Shown here: in pieces, positions 42,599-53,075 of the stretch | Numbering within the stretch: position 1 is the stretch's first letter | How the letters are laid out: every line of letters begins with the position of its first letter | Assembly: GCA_037693485.1 (NCBI GenBank) | Contig: CM075350.1 | Span: forward strand, 123,440,001-123,504,000 | Direction: 5' to 3' | DNA: 64,000 nucleotides | From: Kitagawia praeruptora | Lineage: Eukaryota; Streptophyta; Magnoliopsida; Apiales; Apiaceae | Program-made: the position numbers and the translations under genes | The notes under the pieces: generated by a model | Databases searched by the model: none | What the model saw: the letters and a program-made list of their open reading frames with translations, nothing else | Told to the model about the DNA's origin: nothing

Positions 42599-45274
42599 TC
42601 ATGGTGGCTCGAAGATTGCATTTGACTTGTCCTTAGCAGAAGGACCATTCACCCATTGTCTGACAACCTTCTTGCTATCTTCCCACATCTTCTCTAAATC
42701 ATACTTCACTTTGCCTCTTCCTCCAATCAACTTTTTCTTTTTCTTCTTCACGCCTCTAAGATGCTTATTCTTCACAGTTGATTGATAAGAACACTCCTCT
42801 ACCTCATCATCCATGATCCACCTTTTTAACACATTATCGTGACCCTCTTCAAAAATCACTAACTCATCATTCAACAGGACATACCTCAAATGGGATGGAA
42901 GTTTCCCAAGCTTGACATTCGAGAGATCTCGAACTGAAGAACTATCAATGGAATCAGTGATGGGATGTTTGAGCAAGTGTGTGTCCGACTTTTCGCTCAA
43001 CAACTGATCCAACTTCTTTCTCTGACCCGTATCAACCGTTTCCACACTGAAACACTCTTCATCCTCTGTTGGAAATTTCATAGCCTTGAACACATTAAAG
43101 GTGACACTCTGATCTTGCACCCTCATTGTAAGCTCTCCTTTTTGCACATCAATCAAAGTCTTTCCTGTAGCCAAGAACGGTCTTCCCAAGATTATGGGAA
43201 TCTTCTTATCTTCTTCAAAATCCAAGATCACAAAATCAGCTGGGAATATGAGTTTATCAACTTTTACCAAAACATCCTCTACTATACCCCTCGGATAAGT
43301 GATCGTCCTATCAGCAAACTGCAAAGAGATGTTAGTCGGCTTCGGCTCTGGTAGACCAAGTTGCTTGAAAACAGACAAGGGCATGAGATTGATGCTAGCT
43401 CCCAAATCACATAAACATTTGCCGAAAGAAAGATTGCCAATAGTACATGGAATAGTGAAACTTCCCGGATCTTTCAGTTTAGGTGGCAACTTCTGTTGCA
43501 GAACAGCACTACACTCCTCCGTTAATGCCACTGTTTCAAAATCTTCCAACCTTCTCTTCCGTGACAAAATATCCTTCATGAACTTTGCATATCTTGGCAT
43601 CTGCTCCAACGCTTCAACAAAAGGAATGTTAATGGACAGTTTCTTGAAAACATCCATAAATTTCTGAAACTGTTTCTCTTGACTTTTCTTCAAACGTCCA
43701 GGAAATGGCGGAGGTGGATAGATCTGATTATTCATTGAAGATTGCTCCGGAGTAAACTTTTCAACAGGTTTCTTGCTCTTCTCACCATCCAGCTGATCAG
43801 CCACTAAATCAGATTTCTCAATTTCTGGTACTGCAGATTTTCCAACCTGCTGATTCTGCACTTCTTCCTCTTCTTCAGTTGCTGATTTTTGATCGGTTGT
43901 AACCTTTCCGGATCTCAAAGTAACTGCATTGACCTGTTCCTTGTTTTCCCTCATGCCTGGATTAGTCTCTATATCACTAGGAAGAGTTCCTTGTGGCCTA
44001 CTAAATAAGGCACTTGCAATCTGTCCTATCTGAGTTTCCAAGAGCTTCTGGCCAGCTTGTAAATTCTTTAATGCTATCCACATCTCATCAGATTTATCAT
44101 TAGATGATTGCCCCACATGAGTCTGAGGTTGTTGCTGCTGAAATCCCGGAGGTTGATATGGTGCCCTATAAGGTTGTTGATAGCTTTGGTTGTACGGCTT
44201 CGCTTGCTGATACGATTGCTGAGTATTCTGATTGTTGCTCCAGCTGAAGTTAGGATGATTCCTATTATTAGGATGATAAGTGGCTGGAACTGGTGCAGCA
44301 GGTCTCTGGAAATTACTCACGAACTGTGCTGATTCAGAAGAGATAGCACATTGATTCGTCTCATGTGCGCCCGCACATAACTCACAAACACTAGCCACCT
44401 GCTGAACTCCATAATTAGCAAGAGAATCCACCTTCATAGCAAGAGCCTTCAACTGAGCCGTAATCATTGCAGCTGTATCTACTTCCAAAACTCCTGCTAC
44501 TTTGCCTTGAGAAAGTCTCTGGGTTGGATTCTGATATTCATTAGCAGCCATCATCTCTATAAGATCATAAGCTTCATCATAGCTCTTTGCCCACAGAGCT
44601 CCACCTGATGCTGCGTCTAGTAAAGGCCTAGACTGTGCTCCCAACCCATTGTAGAATCCATTAATAACCATCCAATCAGGCATGCCATGATGAGGACACT
44701 TCCTTAGCATCTCTTTGTAGCGTTCCCAAGCATCACACAATGACTCGCCAGATTGCTGTTGAAATTGAGTCAACTGGTTCCTTATTGCTGCAGTTTTCGC
44801 CATAGGGAAGAATTTAGTAAGGAACTTCTGAGCAAGATCTTCCCATGTAGTAATGGAACCAGGTGGTAAAGAGTGTAGCCAGCTCTTAGCCTTATCCCTC
44901 AGAGAGAATGGGAAAAGCCTCAACCTGATAGCATCATCCGTCACACCATTACACTTGAAAGTGTCGCAGATTTCAATAAAGTCCCGAACATGCATGTTAG
45001 GATCCTCTGTAGTAGCTCCCCCAAACTGGACTGAATTCTGCACCATCTGAATTGTGCCCGGCTTGATCTCAAAGTTGTTCGCTGCAATAGCTGGCCTAAC
45101 AATGCTCGACTGAATGTCATTGAGTTTCGGCTGAGAATAGTCCTTCAAAGCCTTAGCTGCTGCTGCATCTGCCATTGCTACTGTAGTTTCAGTCTCCTCT
45201 TCCTTATTCTCCAAATTCTCTACAAGATCGTCTTCTGCCAGTCTTAGTAATCGAGCTTGCGAACGTGTTTGCAT
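42599..45274 (-). CDS. Gag-protease polyprotein of the TR-GAG element (891 aa)
   Basis: ATG at 45274 (MQTRSQARLLRLAEDDLVEN). The gypsy-type gag core spans about residues 60-240, with FPFSLRDKAKSWL, WEDLAQKFLTKFFP and the ...YKEMLRKCPHHG segment. A Gln/Asn/Pro-rich region (about 330-400) follows. Then comes the Athila-type protease module: LPPKLKDPGSFTIPCTIG, CDLGASINLMP (catalytic Asp near residue 627, with DLGA in place of DTGA/DSGA), and a second conserved IILGRPFLATG. The C terminus is Lys-rich (KNKHLRGVKKKKKKL). No RT follows. Particle formation from this gag is plausible; enzymes would have to come from a full-length relative. Confidence 0.9.
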   Translation of the reverse strand: MQTRSQARLLRLAEDDLVENLENKEEETETTVAMADAAAAKALKDYSQPKLNDIQSSIVRPAIAANNFEIKPGTIQMVQNSVQFGGATTEDPNMHVRDFIEICDTFKCNGVTDDAIRLRLFPFSLRDKAKSWLHSLPPGSITTWEDLAQKFLTKFFPMAKTAAIRNQLTQFQQQSGESLCDAWERYKEMLRKCPHHGMPDWMVINGFYNGLGAQSRPLLDAASGGALWAKSYDEAYDLIEMMAANEYQNPTQRLSQGKVAGVLEVDTAAMITAQLKALAMKVDSLANYGVQQVASVCELCAGAHETNQCAISSESAQFVSNFQRPAAPVPATYHPNNRNHPNFSWSNNQNTQQSYQQAKPYNQSYQQPYRAPYQPPGFQQQQPQTHVGQSSNDKSDEMWIALKNLQAGQKLLETQIGQIASALFSRPQGTLPSDIETNPGMRENKEQVNAVTLRSGKVTTDQKSATEEEEEVQNQQVGKSAVPEIEKSDLVADQLDGEKSKKPVEKFTPEQSSMNNQIYPPPPFPGRLKKSQEKQFQKFMDVFKKLSINIPFVEALEQMPRYAKFMKDILSRKRRLEDFETVALTEECSAVLQQKLPPKLKDPGSFTIPCTIGNLSFGKCLCDLGASINLMPLSVFKQLGLPEPKPTNISLQFADRTITYPRGIVEDVLVKVDKLIFPADFVILDFEEDKKIPIILGRPFLATGKTLIDVQKGELTMRVQDQSVTFNVFKAMKFPTEDEECFSVETVDTGQRKKLDQLLSEKSDTHLLKHPITDSIDSSSVRDLSNVKLGKLPSHLRYVLLNDELVIFEEGHDNVLKRWIMDDEVEECSYQSTVKNKHLRGVKKKKKKLIGGRGKVKYDLEKMWEDSKKVVRQWVNGPSAKDKSNAIFEPP

Positions 45275-45389
45275 ACAAACTCAAGTACCTGAAACACCAC
45301 GAAACAAACAAACTAAGTAAGAATCCGAGTCAGTGAACGCTAACGACCACTATTGACAAACACATAAACTGAAATAAAAACACCGATGA

Positions 45390-45407
45390 TCCCCGGCAGC
45401 GGCGCCA
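45390..45407 (-). promoter_or_regulatory. Primer-binding site of the TR-GAG element
   Basis: On the minus strand TGGCGCCGCTGCCGGGGA starts a few bases inside the 5' LTR. This TGGCGCCG-type site is characteristic of Athila/Tat gypsy elements and differs completely from the initiator-Met site of the copia elements. Confidence 0.85.
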
Positions 45408-45413
45408 AAAACT

Positions 45414-47047
45414 TGTTATGCTAAATTCACGCAAGCGCACGTAGTCACAAGTAATATATGATTAAATCAAGTTCGTTCCCACAGAGATCTAGAATGGTGT
45501 TCAATTCAGTAAATATGCCTATGCAACAATGTATGGTTTTAACTCACTGCTAAGAAAAATAACAAAATTGAGATTGATTATCTAAATTAACTAAGTGCAA
45601 ATTATAAAACTAAGAATTAAACAATTAACGAGAATAAAAATCGAATTACTAATATGAGAATAAAACATGGAATCCTAGTTTCATCATCTACTTCACTTAG
45701 AGTTGCAGCCTTTAATTAAAACATGCGATGGTTTTGATATCTGATCGAATAACACGAAAAGAGTAAAAGTTACCTCTCGGTATACTAGTACCAATCTAAG
45801 CATACATCCACAAAAGAGATAGAAGATGAATAGGCACCTATTATGTTTAGACCCTATATCTCTATAGAATTTGAAAACATAAAGGTTGAAGCACAAGTTA
45901 TCCACTTAGATCACATAGGGTAGCATAATATCTCTATTCATGCCACAAATCATGATGCTTAACATCAACCTATCCTATGCTAGCATGGCAAGTTCTAAAT
46001 CTCAAGATCCACTCTCGTTTAGCAAGAGATTAACAATTCAATTTAGATGTTAGCTACGCATCTAAAAGCATTAAGATTAACCATACGAGAATATCAAGAA
46101 TTCACCACACATAATTCTTTAAGGCATACAAACTACTAAGCTACATAGATAAATCCACTAGGATCCCACGATAACGATTAGTTCATAATCGAACCTTTCG
46201 TCACCATGGGATTTGACGAAAGCATGATATAAAACAAGATAAAGAAGATGAATAAATAAATAATAGAATAAGGTTTAGTGAACAAATCCGTGAAAATAAC
46301 AAGCATCCAAAAGATACGCCTCCACAAAGGAATACAAGAAAAACTATATCTAGATCTCCTTGTCGTCACGATCCTCGCCTTGGCTTCTCTCCCTTCTTGC
46401 TCTGAACGAATTTAGTGTGTAGGATGTGTAGATGATGATTTTTCTGTGCCCCAAGGTGTGTATTTATAGCCCCCAAGTGCCTCCTTGACCAAGCAATTAC
46501 CGTAATTGAAATAGGATAGAATTCCGGTAATTTTCCTTCTTTGATTGGATTAGAAGTGCTATTCCCATGTTTAAATTGAATTCCAGAACGTTCTTATCCA
46601 TCTTAGCAACTTCCATAATGATTAGGAGAAGATTTGAGCACTTTCCCTATTTGAAATTGAAAATCAGCAAGTTTCTGTCGGCATAGCGCGCGCCCGCGCC
46701 CAGCACGGGCTAAATTCCGCGCGCCCGCGCCTGAACAATTCCTGTAGTCATGGTACGCGCGCCCGCGCGCAGTTATAGTACAAGTAGAGCGCGGCCGCGC
46801 CCAGGTCTTTCTGCACAGACTAAACGCTTGTATGATGCTGATTTCTCATCCATACTAAACTGCAACTCTAGACACTTGCTTTCCTGAGCTTAAATCCATC
46901 ATAAAAATACTGAAAGCTCCATTTGCACCTGGAAGTATAACCTACACAATTCTCATAAAACGGATTAAAACACACCAATACTTGAGATACAAAACACCAA
47001 TTTAAGCCGAAATGGAACGATCCAAGTGGATATAAATCCACTTATCA
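45414..47047 (-). repeat. 5' LTR of the TR-GAG element
   Basis: 1,634 bp with the same landmarks as the 3' LTR: TATA at 46461-46468 and GC blocks at 46685-46801. One base differs by eye. Confidence 0.93.
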
Positions 47048-47070
47048 GTTTACTTATTAGTTTGCTATTA

Positions 47071-47105
47071 TAGCTTATAATCCGTGCGATGCACGGATTT
47101 CTTTT
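47071..47105 (-). mobile_element. Helitron-like 3' terminus (minus strand), degenerate end
   Basis: The minus strand reads AATCCGTGC-ATC-GCACGGATT followed by ATAAGCTA. This is the usual terminal hairpin, but the last bases are CTAT rather than CTRR. Its downstream sequence is a diverged copy of the next terminus at 47435. Confidence 0.5.
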
Positions 47106-47281
47106 TGTATGTTATAAATTTTATTTTATGTTATAATTATATATTTATATAATTGTTAGCATCAGATTTTTTATGATATGTTATAAAATTTATTTTATGT
47201 TATAATTATATTTTTTCAAAATTGATTAGATATTTTAATTTTAATTTAAAAAAATTTAGAACAATTAAAATCTAACGGCTC

Positions 47282-47430
47282 TCATTTAGTATAATACTTA
47301 AAAGAGAATATTTATTACTAATAGATCTAACGGCTCTCATCTGTTTACTAAAAATCTAAATTATTCTTTTTATGATTAAACATGTTGAACCAAAATGAAC
47401 CAAATTATCCCTTAATTTACTTATTAGTTT
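47282..47430. repeat. Duplicate of the DNA interrupted by the TR-GAG element
   Basis: TATAATACTTAAAAGAGAAT, CTCTCATCTGTTTACTAAA, ACATGTTGAACCAAA and TTACTTATTAGTTTGCTA occur here uninterrupted. They also occur around the TR-GAG insertion (38883-39020 then 47053-47070). The unit is about 150 bp followed by a minus-strand Helitron terminus. The copy at 38883 is the one split by the element. Confidence 0.7.
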
Positions 47431-47434
47431 GCTA

Positions 47435-47640
47435 CTAGCTTATAACCCGTGCGATGCACGGATTTCTTTTGATATGTTATAAATTTTATTTTATGTTACA
47501 ATGATATTTTTACATAATTGTTATTTTGCATCAGATTTCTTTTGATATGTTATAAATTTTATTTTATGTTACAATTATATTTTTACAAAATTGTTATTTT
47601 CAAATAATTATTTTAATAAAATTTATAAATTTTAATTTAG
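47435..47640 (-). mobile_element. Helitron 3' end (minus strand) with AT-rich body
   Basis: The minus strand hairpin CCGTGC-ATC-GCACGG is followed by GTTATAAG and the terminal CTAG ending at 47435, with T next. The AT-rich body to the right contains TATGTTATAAATTTTATTTTATG words that recur at 47095, 47535 and 48590, so related termini or fragments are stacked here. Confidence 0.55.
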
Positions 47641-47649
47641 GTGAAAAAC

Positions 47650-48480
47650 CAAAATACCCACCTTTTATTTCCAAGTGCCCAAAATACCGATCGGGGGAAA
47701 GATCCGCCTTTTTTACCCACGGGCCAAGCATGTTTCACATGCGTGGAGTGTATACGCATAGTACAAATGTGTACAACAAGTATACGCAAGTGTGTAAAGC
47801 GTGTTCTTTGTTAATTTCAGTTGCTTCAATCAATGAACAGTACCATGAATACGCATGTTAAACATGTGTGAACCATGATACGCATGTTGAACATGCGTAT
47901 TGGTCACTATTCATCGTCCCCTTCGTAAGCCGCCAGACTCGTTTTCCGGCCAACTTTTTGACCACTTCGTTCAGCTATTTCAAGCAATCTTTGACTACCA
48001 TATTATATACCAATTGGATCGCCTTCTCACCCTCTACATGTTAATACATCCATTTTCCATTTGTATTGCCGGATTTAAAAACCCCAAATCGAGCTTTTTT
48101 CCGATCATATTTTCAGATCTGTTTGTACACGCCCCTGCAGGGCCAAAACTCAACAAATGAATATGGCAAGATGTAGATACAGGCCTAGGCATCATTTTGA
48201 TGTCCTCAGATTTTGTGGAGGTGGTCGGAATGTGATGGACGGGGGGAGGCGATTTTGAGGCGAATTTCTGGTCGTCTGAGCGCCGGAGCTGTTTGTGAAG
48301 AAATGACGTCAGCCGACGTCATTGCGTATCTGGGAGATGCGTGACATGAGATACGCATGTCTGGAATGCGTATCCCAAGCCACGCATGCCCAGCATGCGC
48401 AGACCATGGGTAAAAAAGATGGACAGACTTGGTTATGGGTATTCCGGGCACCTTCTACACAAAAGTGGTGTAGTTTGTGC
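47650..48480. mobile_element. Inverted-repeat element with ACGCAT palindromes (copy B)
   Basis: The ends are imperfect inverted repeats of about 40 bp (AAGTGCCCAAAATACC near 47672 against the complement of GGGTATTCCGGGCACC near 48437). Near each end is a cluster of ACGCAT/ATGCGT palindromes. At 47878-47900 there is a perfect palindrome with 11-base arms ATACGCATGTT. At 48350-48374, 9-base arms GATACGCAT flank a 7-base loop. GACGTC-type words occur at 48305-48321. The middle (47910-48290) is comparatively GC-rich and unique, with no recognised coding. It could be a captured gene fragment. Confidence 0.45.
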
Positions 48481-48749
48481 ATTTTCTCTTTTAATTTTAA
48501 TTTAATAAAATTTTAATTGTTATTTTCAATTAATTATTTTAATTTTATTTTTAAATAATTATTTTAATCCGATGCATGGATTTTTTTTGATATGTTATAA
48601 ATTTTATTTTATGTTACAATTATATTTTTACATAATTGTTATTTTGCATCATGTGTTTTAACTAAAATATGCCATAATTGTTTTAATACAACTTATAATT
48701 CTTTAATTTATTTAAATTAAAAGGTAATGTATATTAATTATAAAAGGTA

Positions 48750-49090
48750 AACAGTGTGCGTTTTGGTAAAATGCATTTCAACCTTGCGTTTATGCTCTTG
48801 CAGTTGCAAGCAGATAACACATCACACATGTACATTTTTCATGTATACATGCAAGTCATACATGCATTTATGTGTATATGCAAGCTATACATGCGTCTTC
48901 CGGAAACGCATGTGCGTGATACGTTTGACACAAAACGCATGTATGATGTTGGAAGCAGTTGACAGTTGTCAAAAAACAAGAGTAACGCATCTGCATCATG
49001 CGTTTTATGTAGCACATTTATGTTATGCATTATGTATGTGTCATCCAAGGACCAGCTTTTCAGTGAGTGCTATTTTGGGCATTTTTTGTT
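48750..49090. repeat. ACGCAT/ATGCGT-rich element (copy C)
   Basis: AACGCATGT, ATGCGTTTT, ACATGCAT and related words recur in both orientations. One hairpin has arms ACATGCGT and ACGCATGT around CTTCCGGAA (48890-48914). The right end TGGGCATTTTTTGTTAAAATG resembles the reverse complement of the left (CGTTTTGGTAAAATGCATTT). No coding is recognised. Confidence 0.4.
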
Positions 49091-49233
49091 AAAATGTGCC
49101 AAAATGAACCAAAACCCTATTAAAAAAATAATAAGGATATTCCATTTGGTGCCTTTGTACAATTGGCCTTTTCATTTGGTAGCACTTGAAGTTTTTGACT
49201 TCCAAGTGTTACCATTATACTTTTGAATTTATT

Positions 49234-49640
49234 CACACAATACCATCCCATTAACTAAATGTCAGTCGACCGTTATAAAATTATGAGATTTTCTATTTGG
49301 CATTGCTCGGAATTTTTGATTTTTAAGTGGCACCACTCTACTTTGGGCTCCATAATACCACCCATAATATTAATGAATCTGATGATTTTGATCATTATGA
49401 TCAAACTCCTTGGTTTTTGGTAGGCAAAGTGATATCCAACAATATTTTGAGGGGTATAAAACCAACTAACCAAGGAATTCTAACATATTTCTCAGAATTA
49501 ATAAAAAGTGATATTTTGGAGTGAAGCCAAAGGTAGAATGGTGCCGTATAAAAGTCAAAATTTCAGAGTGGTACCATATGAAAAACCTATAATTATATAA
49601 CGGTTGACTAATATTTGGTTAACGGAGTGGTATTAGGGTG
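49234..49640. mobile_element. Foldback element with about 120-bp imperfect inverted arms
   Basis: The left arm (49234-49355: CACACAATACCATCCCATTA, CAGTCGACCGTTATA, AAGTGGCACCACTCTAC) is the inverted counterpart of the right arm (49520-49640). They share ATACCA(T/C)(T/C)CC(G/A)TTAAC, CCGTTATA and GGCACCA(C/T)TCTAC. The centre contains CTCCTTGGTTTTTGGTAGGC and CCAACTAACCAAGGAATTC. No coding capacity. Confidence 0.6.
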
Positions 49641-49744
49641 TTAGCCTAATCTATCATAATTTTAAAGTAAATGATCCCAAATATCACAATTTTAAAAAGT
49701 GGCCTAAATATCAATATCACTCTAAGACACACTATCGTCTAGGG

Positions 49745-50600
49745 TTTTATTAGTATTTTTAAACGCTACATCGCTCTGCGTTGTTGAGAAAGGAGGGAGG
49801 GGGAACGCCACTTAAAGTGGAATTTTGGGGGAAAGGTAAGGAATGCCACTTTAAGTGGCGTGGGGGGGGTTGTGGCAGGTGGTTTGAACGCCACTTCAAG
49901 TGGCGTTTTGTCGTGTTTTATCTTTCTTTTTGTTGTATATGTAGATAATATAAAAAATTTATAATTAAATGGTCAATTCAAATTATGTTTTTTTTTACTA
50001 AGATTGTATACGATTTATTCGTCATTTTGAATATTTTTAAACCTAAAATGAAATTGTTGAACCCCAAAGGTTAAATATTGAAATCGTAAAATTTTAATTA
50101 AAAAAATTGAATTCGGCGGCCTGATTTTTAAAACATCGGGGGGCTAGCCCCAATTTTTTAAAAATCAGGATAAGTTAGGGTTTACAACCCTAAATCCTAA
50201 ACCGTAAACCCTAAATTCGCATACGATTTATTCGTCGTTCTCAATATTTCTAAAACCCAAAATGGAAACGTCAAACCCCAAAAATTAATTATTAAACCCC
50301 TAAGATTAACTAAAATTGTATTTTTAAAATTAAAAAAATTCAATTTTGATTGAACATTTGGTTTTAAATTTTAATATTATTTGCAAATATATATTTAGGT
50401 GAAAAAAATGAAACAACACTCCAAAACGTCACATGAAGTGGCGTCCCCCTCCCCAAAACGTCAATTTATGTGCATCTGCCACCAAACGCCACTTGAAGTG
50501 CGTTCTCCCTCTCTCTCTCCCAATAACGCTAAGCGTTTTAAAAAAGAAAAAAAATCAAAACGCTACACGAATATTTGGGACCAACATTTTGAGTTGCTCA
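49745..50600. mobile_element. Foldback element with ACGCCACTT/AAGTGGCGT palindromes
   Basis: The two ends are inverted relatives: AAACGCTACATCG...GCGTTGTTGAGAAAGGAGGG near 49758 against the complement of the 50490-50572 segment. Five palindromes of one design lie in the arms: near 49804, 49834, 49890-49910 (10-base arms AACGCCACTT), 50428 and 50486. The centre (49930-50390) is AT-rich and includes degenerate telomere-like words (TTAGGGTTTACA, TAAACCCTAAA) at 50167-50216. No coding capacity. Confidence 0.5.
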
Positions 50601-50744
50601 AGAATTGTGATATTAGGAACCTGTTCTCGTGGTATTATCATATTATGTGAATGAAGCCAAAAACATAATAATATTACTTGGAAGTCAAAAATTTCGAATG
50701 ATAATAAATAAAAAAGCCATTTGTATACGTTATCAAATCGAATT

Positions 50745-53075
50745 AATACCTTATATATAATAAACATAAGGGAGATCTTATCCAAATTTTTGGTCGTCGT
50801 CCCTGTACTACCAAAAGCATATGATCCGTTGAATTAAAAAATTGGATTAAAAATCATCCGTTGGATTATAAATTATATCCTTATATATTTATGATATAAA
50901 TTATATCTTTATATATTTATTTATCATATGATCCGTTGGATTATAAATTATATCCTTATATATTTATTTATAATTTTCACTTTATTAATTTACTATAATA
51001 CCCTTTCTTCATGATCCGTTGTTTATAATCCGTTGGATTATAATTTTTGTTTATATAAATTTTATCTATGTGTAGTGTTTCGTAGCATTGAATTAAAATA
51101 AAAAAGAAGTTCAAAGTTGTGGCACGTTTTATCCTTATTATTAATACCTTATATATAATAAGCATAAGGGAGATCTTATCCAAATTTTTGGTCGTCGTCA
51201 TTGTACTACCAAAAACATATGATCCGTTGGATTAAAAAATTGGATTAAAAGTCATCCGTTGGATTATAAATTATATCCTTATATATTTATTTATAATTTT
51301 CACTTTGTTAATTTACTATAATACCCTTTCTTCATCGATTTGTTTTTTTTTCTCCATCATTAGAACTAAATATAATTTAAAAATATCTTTATAAGAGGGA
51401 TCTTATCCAAATTTTTGGTATGGTCGCTAACTACCAAAATTATATGATCCGTTGGATTGAAACTAGAAGATCAAGATTAGATCACATAAAAAAGAAATTA
51501 TAATCTAAAAAGGATATAATTAGAAAAGATTGTATTAGAAGTGAATTTTAAAAGAAAATTATAATCTAAAAAGGATATAATTAAAAAAGGTTGTCTTATA
51601 ATGAGAAATGGCCAATACTACCACAAATACCAACACTCACTAACTGGAATACCACTTTTTGAAAAAATGGCCAAAAATACCACTCTATTACGCATTTGAG
51701 ATGGGGGTAATAGGTTTTATATTAGTTACGCATTTTAAAAAGGGGTAATAGGTTCTATATTACGCATTTGGAGAATGGGTAAATGCTATTACGCATTCTC
51801 CAATGGGATAATAGGAGAAAATTTTGTATTACTTACCCACACAACAAATGCGTAACATGATTTTTTTGTATTAAGCTTTTGGGAAATGCGTAACTGAAGG
51901 GTAATTATGGCCATCGTTTTCAAAAACGTTATTTTCGTACAAAGTGGTCACTGTTACTGGCATTTATGTCATTCTTTCTCTTATAATTGAATTTTAAAAA
52001 GAAAATTATTTTCTAAAAAGGATATAATTAAAAAAAGTTGTATTAGAATTGAATTTTATTTTTTATTTATTAGCATTAAAAAATTTCATATTTACTATTT
52101 GGCATCTATCTTGAGATCTAGAAATCAGATTTGAATGATTTTACAATCCATGCGAATCTCATAAAATTATCTTTAATTTAATGATGCTTTAATAATTATT
52201 ATTCAAATAAAAACACTCAGAATATCAAGAGAAAATATAATTACGAATTTTTACATTAATCCTAATCTATGTAGCTAGAAGTTCTACATTGATAATGCTA
52301 TCAATTATAGAAAACCTAATTGTATATGATTTAAATCATTGACATATACATTTTCGTATTTCAAAATAAATATACTTTTTATTTTATAACATATTAAAAT
52401 ATAAAACATTTTTTATGCTAAATCCAACGATTTTCATCTATTTATTTTAAGATCTTTGTCGTACGGAGGAATAGACGATTATCAAAATTTTGGACAAAAT
52501 CTATCTTATATAAATATATATACGGAGTACTTTTTAGTTTATAACATATTAAAAAATAAAACATTTCTTATGCTAGATCCAACGATTTTCATCTATTTAT
52601 TTTGAGATCTTTGTCATACGGAGGAATAGACTACCGATTATCAAAATTTCGGACAAAATTCTTTTACACTTATTATTAAATTGTATTTGATTGTGAGTAG
52701 AAATATCTTTAAATAATTATAAGGATATTTTGATAATCAAAACGAATTATAAGTAGAATTCATAAATCAAATAGAATTTTCAACTTTAAAAATCGTCAAT
52801 TTCTTCTCTTTTTTGTTTCTGTGTAGATTTAATTATATTAAACCATCATTAATTTAAAGATTATTTTGTTAATTTCATGTGGGCTGTAAACGTCCAAATC
52901 AAATTTTAAAATTCAAGATAGAGTACAAATATTAAATCGAACATGTAAAATCTTATGTATATCAATTTTTAAACACCAATTTGATATGTAAATTAATAAC
53001 TTATAAAATTTTGATAAAAATAATATAATTGTAGATATTAAAAAGGAGCCGTGCGTTGCACGGGTTATAAGCTAG
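50745..53075 (+). mobile_element. Helitron-related DNA ending in a canonical 3' terminus
   Basis: The 3' end is CCGTGC-GTT-GCACGG (53049-53063), GTTATAAG, CTAG at 53072-53075, T next. Helitron-like 5' words (TATATATAATAA.CATAAGGGAGATCTTATCC) occur near 50752 and 51151, and a shorter form near 51390, so at least two starts are stacked. ATGATCCGTTGGATTA repeats are scattered at 50820-51230 and 51445. The body 52080-53075 is a direct relative of 53930-54749. No Rep/helicase is visible, so these are non-autonomous. Confidence 0.55.
51601..51975. mobile_element. Inverted-repeat element with TTACGCATT motifs (copy D), inside Helitron DNA
   Basis: The outer sequences are inverted relatives (GAAAAAATGGCCAAAAATACC near 51661 against the complement of GGCCATCGTTTTCAAAAACG near 51910). 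TTACGCATT occurs near 51686, 51725, 51758 and 51790. ACGCATTTGGAGAATGGGTA and ACGCATTCTCCAATGGG face each other. Its right end (GGCCATCGTTTTCAAAAACGTTATTTTCGT) matches the right end of copy A near 861-891 (CAGCCATCTTCTTTCAGAATTGTTATTTTCGT), so both belong to one family. Confidence 0.6.

Larger units (their letters stand above)
39026..47047 (-). mobile_element. Non-autonomous Ty3/gypsy (Athila-type) element with gag-protease only (TR-GAG)
   Basis: LTRs of exactly 1,634 bp at 39026-40659 (3') and 45414-47047 (5') are flanked by the perfect duplication GTTTA (39021-39025 and 47048-47052). By eye they differ at a single base (T at 39412, A at 45800). The primer-binding site and the polypurine tract are typical of Athila/Tat gypsy elements. 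The only coding region is gag plus aspartic protease; no reverse transcriptase, RNase H or integrase frame exists in the 8.0 kb. It must therefore use proteins supplied in trans. Near-identical LTRs make it the youngest insertion in the window. Confidence 0.92.

Noticed and set aside
50167..50216. Telomere-like words (TTAGGG, CCCTAAA) suggesting an interstitial telomere
   Set aside because: Only a few degenerate, inverted units of the TTTAGGG motif are present, inside a foldback element; no tandem array.
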